This document shows positions 1 to 6,267 of a stretch of DNA of 6,680 nucleotides, piece after piece. The notes under the pieces are model-generated. The model worked only from the letters and a program-made list of their open reading frames with translations. It had not been told where the DNA came from and did no database searches. The position numbers and the translations under genes were made by a program. Position 1 is the stretch's first letter. Each line of letters begins with the position of its first letter. The stretch is from positions 1 through 6,680 of the forward strand of contig CANPZH010000085.1 in the NCBI GenBank assembly GCA_947589335.1, given 5' to 3'. Source of the stretch: an uncultured Clostridia bacterium. Its GTDB lineage: Bacteria > Bacillota > Clostridia > Christensenellales > Borkfalkiaceae.

Positions 1-863
1 GCTATGAAGAAGGAGAGCCCCCCTTTCAGTCCCCTCTCCCCCCGCTCGCGCCTGTCGAAAAAGACGAGATAGAGGATGACGCCGGCAAAGCATACGCAGG
101 AGCCGATCACGAGCAGAAGATATCCCCACAGGGGAAGGACGGCAAAGAGATCCGCATAGCCGCAGGCGGATAACACCAGAATGAGCAGATTGTTGAGAAA
201 GTGCGCGAGGATGGTCGGGAGCGCGCTCCCCGCCCGAAGCGCGAGGAGGGCATAGCATGCCCCGCAGAGGAATTGGTAGACGGTCTGTTCGGGCCTTCCG
301 TGGAAGAGGGCAAACAGTGCGCCCGAGAGCAGCACCGCGGGGAGCTGTCCCCAGCCGCTCTCATACATCTTCCGCGCCAGGATCCCGCGGAAGAGCGTCT
401 CTTCGAAGAGGGCGGGCAGCACGCCGATCACGAGGATCGCGGGGAGCAGGTTCCAGCCCGAGAGGTCGGGCACGGACACTCCGCCCGATTGATAGCCCGT
501 CTTTTCAAGCGAGGAGATGAAGAGGCCGTTGAGCTCCGAGAGGGAGAAGAGCAGCCCGAACGCGAGCAGGACGGCAAGCAGAAAATACTTCGGCCGCGTC
601 CTTCTGAAGGGGGCGGCAAGCGGCTCCTTGCTCCGCACAAAGTAGACGGCGAGGGCGCCGCAAAAGGCGAGCTGCGCGCTGAGATAGGCGAAATAGAGAT
701 ATCCGTTCTCCCCGGCGGCATCCGCCCCGTAGACCGCCGAGGCGACCGCCGCCGTCAGGTAGGCAAGCAGCGCCGAAAGGACGGCGGCGACGGTATAGGC
801 GAGCCCGCTCTCCGTCAGTCCCTTCCGCCGCAGCATCTCCCGTTGTTCTTCGTTTTGATCCAT
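1..863 (-). CDS. CPBP family intramembrane glutamic endopeptidase (C-terminus beyond left edge)
   Basis: The reading frame is open from the ATG at 863-861 to the window edge, giving 287 codons with no stop, so the C-terminus is missing. All three CPBP (CAAX protease/Abi) motifs are present: EETLFRG with the EExxxR glutamates at E154-E155 and R159, FALFH ending in H188, and HFLNN (H221 to N225). About eight hydrophobic segments are visible (roughly residues 19-46, 55-78, 92-113, 140-153, 173-187, 196-210, 214-235, 246-270), so this is an integral membrane protease. The family cleaves prenylated or other membrane substrates in eukaryotes; bacterial members are tied to bacteriocin self-immunity or protein maturation, and the substrate here cannot be told. 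The start was chosen because a TTGAAC-17-TATAAT promoter ends six bases upstream. A downstream ATG at 836-834 (M10) is a less likely alternative. It is transcribed divergently from the fumarase genes. Confidence 0.93.
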   Translation of the reverse strand, partial: MDQNEEQREMLRRKGLTESGLAYTVAAVLSALLAYLTAAVASAVYGADAAGENGYLYFAYLSAQLAFCGALAVYFVRSKEPLAAPFRRTRPKYFLLAVLLAFGLLFSLSELNGLFISSLEKTGYQSGGVSVPDLSGWNLLPAILVIGVLPALFEETLFRGILARKMYESGWGQLPAVLLSGALFALFHGRPEQTVYQFLCGACYALLALRAGSALPTILAHFLNNLLILVLSACGYADLFAVLPLWGYLLLVIGSCVCFAGVILYLVFFDRRERGERGLKGGLSFFI

Positions 864-869
864 GCCCCC

Positions 870-898
870 ATTATAGCGGAAAATTGCGGAAAGTTCAA
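870..898 (-). promoter_or_regulatory. Sigma-A promoter of the CPBP protease gene, predicted leaderless
   Basis: On the minus strand, TTGAAC (898-893) is followed by a 17-bp spacer and a perfect TATAAT (875-870). Only GGGGGC lies between the -10 box and the ATG, so initiation at the usual distance falls on or next to the A of the start codon. No room is left for a ribosome binding site. Confidence 0.8.
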
Positions 899-906
899 CA
901 AAAACG

Positions 907-935
907 TTGCTTTTTCCGAAATTTGTTTTTATAAT
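907..935 (+). promoter_or_regulatory. Sigma-A promoter of the fumarase operon, predicted leaderless
   Basis: TTGCTT (907-912), a 17-bp spacer and TATAAT (930-935) stand directly before AGGGCT and the ATG at 942. The expected initiation point is at or within one or two bases of that A. The -35 box is only 8 bp from the -35 box of the divergent promoter, so the two polymerase sites are back to back and may compete or share a regulator. Confidence 0.8.
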
Positions 936-941
936 AGGGCT

Positions 942-1778
942 ATGAGAACCGTCGATACCCAACAGATCGCAGACTGCGTTTACCGCCTTGCGCGGCGCGC
1001 GGGGCTCACCCTCACGGAGAGCTGCCGCAGGGCGCTGAAGGAGGCGGAATCCGCCGAAGAGGGCGCGGCAAAGTTCGCCCTCAACGCCGTCTTAAACAAC
1101 GAACAGACGGCGCAGCGGGAACATATGCCCGTCTGCCAGGACACCGGAATGGCCGTCGTTGTCATCGAACTCGGACAGGAGGTCGCGCTCACCGGGATCC
1201 CCCTTCGGGACGCCGTCGACGACGGTGTGCGCCGCGCCTATGCGGACGGGAATTTCCGCAAGAGCATCTGCGATCCCCTCATCCGCCGCAACACCGGGGA
1301 CAACACCCCCGCCCATCTCCACACGGAGATCGTCGCGGGAGACCGCGTCTCTATCTCCTTCCTCCCGAAGGGCTTCGGGAGCGAGAATATGTCGCGGCTC
1401 GTCATGCTCACCCCCGCGGAGGGCAGAGAAGGGATCCTCGACACGATCGTGGAGACGGTGAAGATCGCGGGGTCGCGCCCCTGCCCGCCCGTCTATGTGG
1501 GCGTCGGGATCGGCGGCTGCTTCGACTCCTGCGCCTATCTCGCAAAGAAGGCCCTCTTGAGGGAGGTCGGATCGCGCAATCCCCGCGAAGACGTCGCTTC
1601 GATCGAGCGGGAGGCGCTCGGGCGGATCAATGCGCTCGGGATCGGCGCGCAGGGATTCGGCGGGAAGATCACCGCCCTCGGGGTCTCCTGTGAGATCGCC
1701 CCCACCCACATCGCCGGGCTTCCCGTCGCAGTCAATATCCAGTGCCACTGCGTGCGCTGTGAAAAGGAGACGCTATGA
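942..1778 (+). CDS. Class I fumarate hydratase, alpha subunit (Fe-S subunit)
   Basis: This 278-residue protein is the N-terminal half of the oxygen-sensitive class I fumarase, which interconverts fumarate and malate in the cytoplasm with a [4Fe-4S] cluster. Diagnostic motifs are PVCQDTGMAV (C65), NTGDNTPAHLHTEI (118-130), KGFGSENMS (143-151), CPPVYVGVGIGG (C181), THIAGLPVAVNIQC (C268). By comparison with the family, C65, C181 and C268 are the cluster ligands. The length matches free-standing alpha subunits (about 280). The frame stays open far upstream only because it is antisense to the protease gene; the ATG at 942 fits the family N-terminus and follows the promoter immediately. The stop overlaps the beta start (ATGA). 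Eleven cysteines, including a C-x-C-x-x-C around C268, are more than the family usually has. Tartrate dehydratase TtdA is the closest alternative; fumarase is more likely. Confidence 0.95.
   Translation: MRTVDTQQIADCVYRLARRAGLTLTESCRRALKEAESAEEGAAKFALNAVLNNEQTAQREHMPVCQDTGMAVVVIELGQEVALTGIPLRDAVDDGVRRAYADGNFRKSICDPLIRRNTGDNTPAHLHTEIVAGDRVSISFLPKGFGSENMSRLVMLTPAEGREGILDTIVETVKIAGSRPCPPVYVGVGIGGCFDSCAYLAKKALLREVGSRNPREDVASIEREALGRINALGIGAQGFGGKITALGVSCEIAPTHIAGLPVAVNIQCHCVRCEKETL
1764..1769 (+). promoter_or_regulatory. Ribosome binding site for the fumarase beta subunit
   Basis: AAGGAG lies inside the last codons of the alpha gene, five bases before the overlapping ATG at 1775. It contrasts with the alpha gene, which has no such site, and indicates translational coupling or independent entry at the beta start. 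Confidence 0.75.
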
Positions 1779-2314
1779 CGAAAAAGATCATCCTTCCCCT
1801 CTCCGGAAAGGAGGAGCTGCGCGCGGGGGACGCCGTTCTGCTCTCCGGTACGATCTACACCGCGCGGGACTACGCCCATAAGCGGATCTTCGGACTGCTC
1901 GACCGAGGAGAGCCCCTCCCCTTCGAGCTCAAGGGCGCCTTCCTCTACTACGCGGGTCCCTGCCCCGCACCGGCAGGCAAGGCATGCGGGAGCTGCGGCC
2001 CCACGACGTCCGCCCGCATGAACGTTTTCGCCCCCCGTCTGCTCGATTTGGGGCTCGGCGGCATGATCGGCAAGGGCGAGATGAGCGAGGCGACGGCGGA
2101 GGCGATCAGGCGCAACCATGCCGTCTACTTTGCCGCGATCGGCGGCGCGGGCGCAACTTACGGCAACGCCGTCCGCAAGGCGGAGTGCATCGCCTTCCCC
2201 GACCTTTTCAGCGAGGCGGTCTACCGGATGGAAGTGGAGGATTTCCCCCTCGTCGTCGCGATCGACAGCTTCGGCGGGAACATCTACCGGAGATCGGACG
2301 GCCGGTCCGTATGA
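1775..2314 (+). CDS. Class I fumarate hydratase, beta subunit
   Basis: This 179-residue protein is the C-terminal (beta) half of class I fumarase and completes the active site with the alpha subunit. Visible family motifs are TARDYAH (R31, D32, H35), GPTTSARM (residues 75-82, with T77 and R81 expected to be at the substrate), MIGKG (K100) and the AAIGGAGATYG stretch near 120-130. The length is typical of free-standing beta subunits. It overlaps the alpha gene by four bases and has its own AAGGAG site, so the two subunits should be made together. A strong hairpin terminator follows 13 bases after the stop. The family usually reads GPTTSGRMD where this one has GPTTSARMN, a mild variation. The beta subunit of L(+)-tartrate dehydratase is the main alternative. 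Confidence 0.95.
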   Translation: MTKKIILPLSGKEELRAGDAVLLSGTIYTARDYAHKRIFGLLDRGEPLPFELKGAFLYYAGPCPAPAGKACGSCGPTTSARMNVFAPRLLDLGLGGMIGKGEMSEATAEAIRRNHAVYFAAIGGAGATYGNAVRKAECIAFPDLFSEAVYRMEVEDFPLVVAIDSFGGNIYRRSDGRSV

Positions 2315-2327
2315 TACCGTAAATCGC

Positions 2328-2360
2328 CGCGGGCGGAGCCAAAAGCTCCGCCCGCGTTTT
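2328..2360 (+). terminator. Intrinsic terminator of the fumarase operon
   Basis: A perfect 12-bp GC-rich stem (2328-2339 with 2345-2356) closes a five-base CAAAA loop and is followed by TTTT. It ends the two-gene fumarase transcript. Confidence 0.88.
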
Positions 2361-2372
2361 CTGCCGATTTGA

Positions 2373-2680
2373 TCAACGATCAATGATCATCGCCACCTTG
2401 CTCCAAAAGCCTGCCGCGGTGACGAAGATCTCCGTATAGGCGGCCGTATCGAGGCAGGTGAAGTAATACGGACAATCAAGGGGAGAGGTCTCGCCGGGCT
2501 CCTCCCCAAATTCCCCTTCGTCGAAAGAAAAAAGCCGCATATCGTAATAAATTTTCACGTCGCCCTTCCCGAGCATAAAAATCTTTTCATAGACACCTTC
2601 GTCGTTAATTGTTCGCAAAAAGATATGTCATTCACAAGGACGATGCATGTTCTTTTTTTGTTACGCGGCGTTACTTTCAT
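2373..2680 (-). pseudogene. Possible frameshifted small gene, unknown product
   Basis: Two overlapping minus-strand frames read best as one interrupted protein. Frame one starts at an ATG at 2680-2678 and gives 41 residues beginning MKVTPRNKKRTCIVLVNDI. Frame two runs to the TGA at 2375-2373 and contains FLRTINDEGVYEKIFMLGKG, with an acidic middle and a hydrophobic end. The join falls in an ATAT stretch at 2623-2626 (plus-strand GATATG), where removing one AT pair would fuse VNDI to FLRT. The frame-two part alone could be an 81-residue protein from a TTG start at 2618, but no ribosome binding site precedes it. In frame two, a further piece starting at an ATG at 2732 is cut by stops. I do not recognise a family. 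It may be a decayed gene or chance ORFs. Confidence 0.35.
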
Positions 2681-2765
2681 TCCCCGGAGCAACCACAAAT
2701 TTCATGAAGTTTCTCTGCAGATTGAAACTCATTCCGCAGTGATAATCATGCTGTAAGTGTATTTG

Positions 2766-3602
2766 TTATCTGAATGAAGTGAAATACACATTGTTTATTG
2801 TACGATATTCATTGCTTAATTCAACAAAGGAATACCAATATGCCATATCATCCGTTATGGTAATATCTTCGCCCGAAGGATAGACGATCTCATAATCGAT
2901 GATAAGCCGATATCTGCTTGCCTGAACATCGTTTACCCGAAAGCCGAATGAGCCGCTGCCCAATTCCTTCATAAAGAGTACGATAAAAGAATTTTCAAAA
3001 TACTCGTCGTTATACTTACGGATCACTTCGTCTTTGAACAATACCAAATCGGGCAAATCGACTTTTTGCTTTTCGCTTGCGATATAATCATTAAGCTCGC
3101 TAACGCTTTTAATGATCCGATGGTTTTCTCCTTCCCCGACGGTTTGTCTTACATATTGGACATCGAAAGAAATGCTGCCCGGAATACTGTCCGGACAGTA
3201 TTCGACCATATAAGACTCTAAAAAGCCGAATTTATCTTCCGATTGACATAGCGTACCGTTCAGATAAAAATATCCGCCGTACTTTATGATATAGGCAGTG
3301 TCGGACAAAGATAAAGTTTCGTCATTTATTTGCATCGTCAAACTGTCGTAAGACGGTGCAAGATCTACGTCTTGATCGGTTACTTCACGATAAGCGATCT
3401 CATTTAAGGAAAGAATAAAGTTATGCGACCGCTCGGTGGTCAATTCCACATCAAAGTTCATTCCTTCATCAACACAGGTATATGTCAATTTTACAGTGCT
3501 GTTTTCGTCAAAACCGAATTCGGTACCATTTGAGCAAGCCGTAAAAGCAGGCATGCAGCTTATCAAAAGCCAAAGCGGTATTAACAACTTTTTGATTTTC
3601 AT
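2766..3602 (-). CDS. Predicted secreted lipoprotein, function unknown
   Basis: This 278-residue protein has a classic lipoprotein signal: KIKK, a hydrophobic run at 6-15, and two candidate lipid-acceptor cysteines, C16 (LISC) and C23 (FTAC, followed by SNG). It should be anchored to the outer face of the membrane. The mature part is acidic and beta-rich in appearance. The last 115 residues, with IIKSVSELNDY (163-173), KYNDEYF (196-202), SGS (216-218) and TDDMAYW (250-256), resemble a C-terminal beta domain I recall from clostridial lipoproteins, possibly PrcB_C-like; this is inference and gives no activity. The ATG at 3602 follows AGAGG (3613-3609) at six bases. Base composition is visibly more AT-rich than in the fumarase or aspA genes. 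No clear terminator follows, and the upstream promoter is unclear (a weak TAAAAT near 3640). Confidence 0.85.
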   Translation of the reverse strand: MKIKKLLIPLWLLISCMPAFTACSNGTEFGFDENSTVKLTYTCVDEGMNFDVELTTERSHNFILSLNEIAYREVTDQDVDLAPSYDSLTMQINDETLSLSDTAYIIKYGGYFYLNGTLCQSEDKFGFLESYMVEYCPDSIPGSISFDVQYVRQTVGEGENHRIIKSVSELNDYIASEKQKVDLPDLVLFKDEVIRKYNDEYFENSFIVLFMKELGSGSFGFRVNDVQASRYRLIIDYEIVYPSGEDITITDDMAYWYSFVELSNEYRTINNVYFTSFR

Positions 3603-3608
3603 AGAGAA

Positions 3609-3613
3609 CCTCT
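3609..3613 (-). promoter_or_regulatory. Ribosome binding site of the lipoprotein gene
   Basis: AGAGG on the minus strand, six bases before the ATG, supports the start at 3602. Confidence 0.6.
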
Positions 3614-3751
3614 GAATATGAAACGGATCGGACGCTTATTTTACTCGCTATGATAACGATTCGAAAGCACGATTTGTCCCGCAAATCAGCTGAATTTATT
3701 TCATTTTAGCGTAAAAACGATTAGAAGGCCAAGGCCGAACGCCATAAACCT

Positions 3752-3798
3752 AAAAAACGGCAACCGCCGAAGAAGCTGACGCTCCGTCGGCGGTTTTT
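3752..3798 (-). terminator. Terminator hairpin after the small membrane protein gene, possibly bidirectional
   Basis: A 9-bp stem (3762-3770 with 3787-3795) encloses a 16-base loop. On the minus strand it lies 23 bases past the membrane protein stop and has a run of six T four bases beyond the stem (plus-strand A run 3752-3757). On the plus strand it is followed directly by TTTTT, but no plus-strand gene precedes it. It separates the membrane protein gene from the lipoprotein gene. Confidence 0.7.
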
Positions 3799-3818
3799 CT
3801 ATTCATCTTTATATAAAG

Positions 3819-4325
3819 CTAAATTAAATTCAGAAGAAAAAACAAATGCATAATCGGGAAAGCTACGATAATGCTCAGATAAAAACAAATGAGCACACCC
3901 ATCCCCATTTGAGAGCGTTCGCGCACATAAATATCACCGAGGGAACCCGTCTTTTTGAAAATTTCTCTTCTTTTCGCCGTTTTGTAAAAATAGTTCCCCA
4001 AGAAAAATCCCCCAAGCCCTGTTCCCAACAACATGATCAAGATCGGAAGCGCTATTAAAAGCCCGGGCTCTTCGATCTCTCGAGGGAAAGAGCTGAACAA
4101 CAGGGAAACAATGCTGACCGCCGCGAAAAGTATTACGGTCAAAGCAATGCGCAATTCCAACAGCAGATATTGGTTTTTAAGATAACGCTCGGGCGGCTTG
4201 CCCTTTTTGTTTTTCGTGAGGTCGATCCCTTCAGCCCAAACAGGGAAACGACTGATTTCTATGATAAAAACAGGAACTGCGACAAAGAAATTGAGATACA
4301 ACAATATGTCAAAGAAGCGATCCAT
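3819..4325 (-). CDS. Small four-helix membrane protein, unknown
   Basis: With the start at 4325 this is 168 residues with four hydrophobic segments at about 7-24, 56-79, 87-111 and 142-166. A positively charged stretch lies between helices one and two (KNKKGKPPERYLKNQ, 38-52) and another between three and four (KTAKRREIFKK, 115-125). The frame is open further upstream for 43 codons, but that part overlaps a consensus promoter, and AGAGGG lies just before M1 (MDRFFDILLY), so the shorter start is preferred. I do not recognise the family. It is AT-rich like the lipoprotein gene next to it but has its own promoter and terminator, so it is probably a single-gene transcript. Confidence 0.8.
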   Translation of the reverse strand: MDRFFDILLYLNFFVAVPVFIIEISRFPVWAEGIDLTKNKKGKPPERYLKNQYLLLELRIALTVILFAAVSIVSLLFSSFPREIEEPGLLIALPILIMLLGTGLGGFFLGNYFYKTAKRREIFKKTGSLGDIYVRERSQMGMGVLICFYLSIIVAFPIMHLFFLLNLI

Positions 4326-4359
4326 ATTCCCTCTCTGTAGGATTCGATTTTCCGCTTTC

Positions 4360-4388
4360 ATTATACCATAAACCCATACGAAAATCAA
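4360..4388 (-). promoter_or_regulatory. Sigma-A promoter of the small membrane protein gene
   Basis: TTGATT (4388-4383), a 17-bp spacer and a perfect TATAAT (4365-4360) predict initiation near 4353 and a leader of about 28 bases carrying the GAGAGGG ribosome binding site (4335-4329). This decides the choice of start at 4325. Confidence 0.82.
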
Positions 4389-4481
4389 GCAAGGCGGGTA
4401 TCGCCCCAAAGATTTCATTATAAAGCCCGCCGAGGAAAAATCCCTCGGCAGCATGGCTTATACTTTCTCATTCCCGAGATA

Positions 4482-4535
4482 CAAAATAAATCCGAACCAA
4501 TCGCGGGTTACGATTACCCTTGTTGAGTTCGGATT
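4482..4535 (-). terminator. Terminator-like hairpin after the tRNA operon
   Basis: A 9-bp stem, AATCCGAAC with GTTCGGATT (4489-4497 and 4527-4535), encloses a long loop that holds a second small GGGT/ACCC stem. On the minus strand it is followed by TTTATTTTG. It lies nine bases past the CCA end of tRNA-Ala. Confidence 0.6.
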
Positions 4536-4544
4536 ATTTTGATT

Positions 4545-4620
4545 TGGTGGAGATAACGAGACTCGAACTCGAGACCTCTGCGTTGCGAACGCAGCGCTCT
4601 ACCAACTGAGCTATATCCCC
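4545..4620 (-). tRNA. tRNA-Ala, anticodon CGC
   Basis: The minus strand folds into a full cloverleaf: acceptor GGGGATA with TATCTCC (one G-T pair), D stem GCTC/GAGC, anticodon stem CTGCG/CGCAG with loop TTCGCAA (anticodon CGC at 4587-4585, reading GCG), five-base variable loop, T loop TTCGAGT, and encoded CCA. The first T-stem pair (U49-U65) is a mismatch. It follows tRNA-Val after five bases and is clearly co-transcribed with it. Confidence 0.95.
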
Positions 4621-4625
4621 GGGTA

Positions 4626-4702
4626 TGGTGGGAACAACGGGGCTCGAACCTGTGACCTCACGCATGTGAAGCGTGCGCTCTAACCAACTGAGCTATGCTC
4701 CC
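4626..4702 (-). tRNA. tRNA-Val, anticodon CAC
   Basis: Full cloverleaf on the minus strand: acceptor GGGAGCA with TGTTCCC (one G-T pair), D stem GCTC/GAGC, anticodon stem CACGC/GCGTG with loop TTCACAT (anticodon CAC at 4668-4666, reading GTG), variable loop AGGTC, T loop TTCGAGC, and encoded CCA. The third T-stem pair is A-C (ACAGG against CCCGT), where a Watson-Crick pair is normal. It is the first gene of the two-tRNA operon. Confidence 0.95.
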
Positions 4703-4715
4703 GAATGACAGAAAT

Positions 4716-4744
4716 ATTTTACACGCTTTTTCTCTTTCTGTCAA
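4716..4744 (-). promoter_or_regulatory. Strong sigma-A promoter of the tRNA-Val/tRNA-Ala operon
   Basis: A perfect TTGACA (4744-4739), 17-bp spacer and TAAAAT (4721-4716) predict initiation near 4709, about seven bases before the tRNA-Val 5' end. This is the closest match to the -35 consensus in the window, as expected for a stable-RNA operon. Confidence 0.88.
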
Positions 4745-4754
4745 CTGTTTTTGC

Positions 4755-4775
4755 GCGCGGAAATCATTTCCGCGC
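4755..4775 (-). repeat. Perfect 10-bp inverted repeat between aspA and the tRNA promoter
   Basis: GCGCGGAAAT and ATTTCCGCGC flank a single central base. As RNA it would form an 8-bp stem with a five-base loop. No T run follows on the minus strand (the next bases are GCAAAAAC), so it is not a standard intrinsic terminator for aspA. It lies 10 bp upstream of the tRNA -35 box, which also allows an operator role. Confidence 0.6.
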
Positions 4776-4816
4776 CGAAATTTTCCTTATCCCCTCTCCG
4801 GCCGCGGGGAAACACC

Positions 4817-6220
4817 TCAAAGATGTCCGCCGCAGGGCTCCGTCAGGAGCAGAGGATCGAGCACTTCGTCGAGCGTCTTTTCGTCCATGAGCCCCTCTCT
4901 TAAGACGATCTCGCGGATCGGCTCCCCCGTCTTGAGGGATTCCTTCGCGATCTCGGCGGCCTTCTTATAGCCGATATACGGGTTGAGCGCCGTCACGATC
5001 CCCACGCTCCGGTTGACCCATTCGGCGCAGCGTTCGCGGTTTGCCGCGATCCCCACGATGCAGTTCTCGGAGAGGGTGCGGACAGCCCCCGTCAGCGCGC
5101 GGAGCGACTCGAACAGCTGGTAGAAGATGACGGGTTCGAAGGCATTGAGTTCCAGCTGTCCCGCCTCCGCCGCCATCGTCACGGTGACGTCGTGCCCGAT
5201 GACGAGAAACGCCACCTGGTTGACGACCTCGGGAATGACGGGATTGATCTTCCCCGGCATGATCGAAGACCCGTTCTGTCTCGCGGGAAGGATGATCTCG
5301 CCGAGCCCCGTCCTCGGGCCGCTCGACATCAGCCTCAGATCGTTGCACATCTTGGAGAGATTGACCGCGAGCGCCTTCAGCGTGCCCGAAACGGCGGCAA
5401 AACCGTCTACATTCTGGGTGCCGTCGAAGAGGTCGTCCGCGCGTTTGAGGTCCTCCTTGGTCAGCAGGGAGAGCTCCTCCGTGATATGCGAAAAATATGC
5501 CTCGCGCGCGTTGATGGCGGTGCCGATGGCAGTCGCCCCCATATTGATCGTGCGCATCTCGCCGAGAGAGTCCTTGATGCGCCTGCGGGAACGCGAGATC
5601 GAGGTCGCAAAGGCGTGGAACGCCTGTCCGAGACGCATCGGCACGGCGTCCTGCAGCTGAGTCCTGCCCATTTTCAGGATCCCGTCGAACTCTTCGGCCT
5701 TCTTCAGAAGTGCGTCGTTGAGTTTGCCGAGCTCCGTAAGCAGATCCGCGGCGAGGGAGAGCACGGTCAGCTTGCCCGCCGTCGGAATGACGTCGTTGGT
5801 GGATTGCTCCATATTGACATGGTCGTTGGGGCTGATGAGGGAATAGTCCCCCTTCTTCCCGCCGAGACGCTCGATCGCGATGTTCGCAATGACCTCGTTG
5901 ACGTTCATATTGGCGGAGGTGCCTGCCCCGCCCTGTACCGCGTCGACGATGAAGTCTTTTTTGTGCTTCCCGTGCAGGATCTCATCGCATGCGGCGATGA
6001 TCGCGTCCGCCTTTTCGCCGTCGAGGAGCCCATACGCCTTGTTGACGATGGCGGCTGCCTTCTTGATGAGCACGATGTTCCGCACAAAGGGGAAATTGAG
6101 TTTGGTGCCGGTGATCTCGAAATTCTCGCGCGCACGCAACGTCTGGATGCCGTAATATGCGGCGCTGTCCAAAGAGAGCTCGCCGACCGAGTCGCTCTCC
6201 GTTCTGAATTCTTTTTCCAT
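4817..6220 (-). CDS. aspA: Aspartate ammonia-lyase (aspartase)
   Basis: This 467-residue cytoplasmic enzyme of the aspartase/fumarase superfamily converts L-aspartate to fumarate and ammonia; it is active as a tetramer. Visible motifs are GGAGTSANMN (97-106), EQSTND (138-143), GRTQLQDAVP (185-194), SSGPRTGLGEI (299-309) and the flexible signature loop GSSIMPGKINP (317-327). The serine at 318 matches the known catalytic serine of Bacillus aspartase. Q188 replaces the histidine of some relatives; glutamine is also found in the E. coli enzyme. NPVIPEVVNQVAFLVIGHD points to aspartase, since class II fumarase has a different sequence after the loop. The length is full (Bacillus enzyme 468). The ATG follows GGAG at four bases. 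It has its own promoter, and no clear terminator follows. Its product is the substrate of the fumarase encoded to the left. Confidence 0.95.
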   Translation of the reverse strand: MEKEFRTESDSVGELSLDSAAYYGIQTLRARENFEITGTKLNFPFVRNIVLIKKAAAIVNKAYGLLDGEKADAIIAACDEILHGKHKKDFIVDAVQGGAGTSANMNVNEVIANIAIERLGGKKGDYSLISPNDHVNMEQSTNDVIPTAGKLTVLSLAADLLTELGKLNDALLKKAEEFDGILKMGRTQLQDAVPMRLGQAFHAFATSISRSRRRIKDSLGEMRTINMGATAIGTAINAREAYFSHITEELSLLTKEDLKRADDLFDGTQNVDGFAAVSGTLKALAVNLSKMCNDLRLMSSGPRTGLGEIILPARQNGSSIMPGKINPVIPEVVNQVAFLVIGHDVTVTMAAEAGQLELNAFEPVIFYQLFESLRALTGAVRTLSENCIVGIAANRERCAEWVNRSVGIVTALNPYIGYKKAAEIAKESLKTGEPIREIVLREGLMDEKTLDEVLDPLLLTEPCGGHL

Positions 6221-6267
6221 TGTTCTCCGAGGAGCGCCTCTCGCGCCCCGATGATCCGCTTTTTCTT

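Noticed and set aside
201..941. Plus-strand reading frame continuous with the fumarase alpha gene, which would give a 525-residue protein
   Set aside because: It is antisense to the CPBP protease gene with its three catalytic motifs, its sequence is low-complexity and charged, and a consensus promoter sits directly before the ATG at 942.
4429..4449. Seven-base stem GCCGAGG/CCTCGGC upstream of the small membrane protein gene as a terminator
   Set aside because: No T run follows on either strand and no gene ends there; it could be chance.
4326..4454. N-terminal extension of the small membrane protein to an ATG at 4454
   Set aside because: The extension overlaps a TTGATT-17-TATAAT promoter, and a ribosome binding site precedes the start at 4325.
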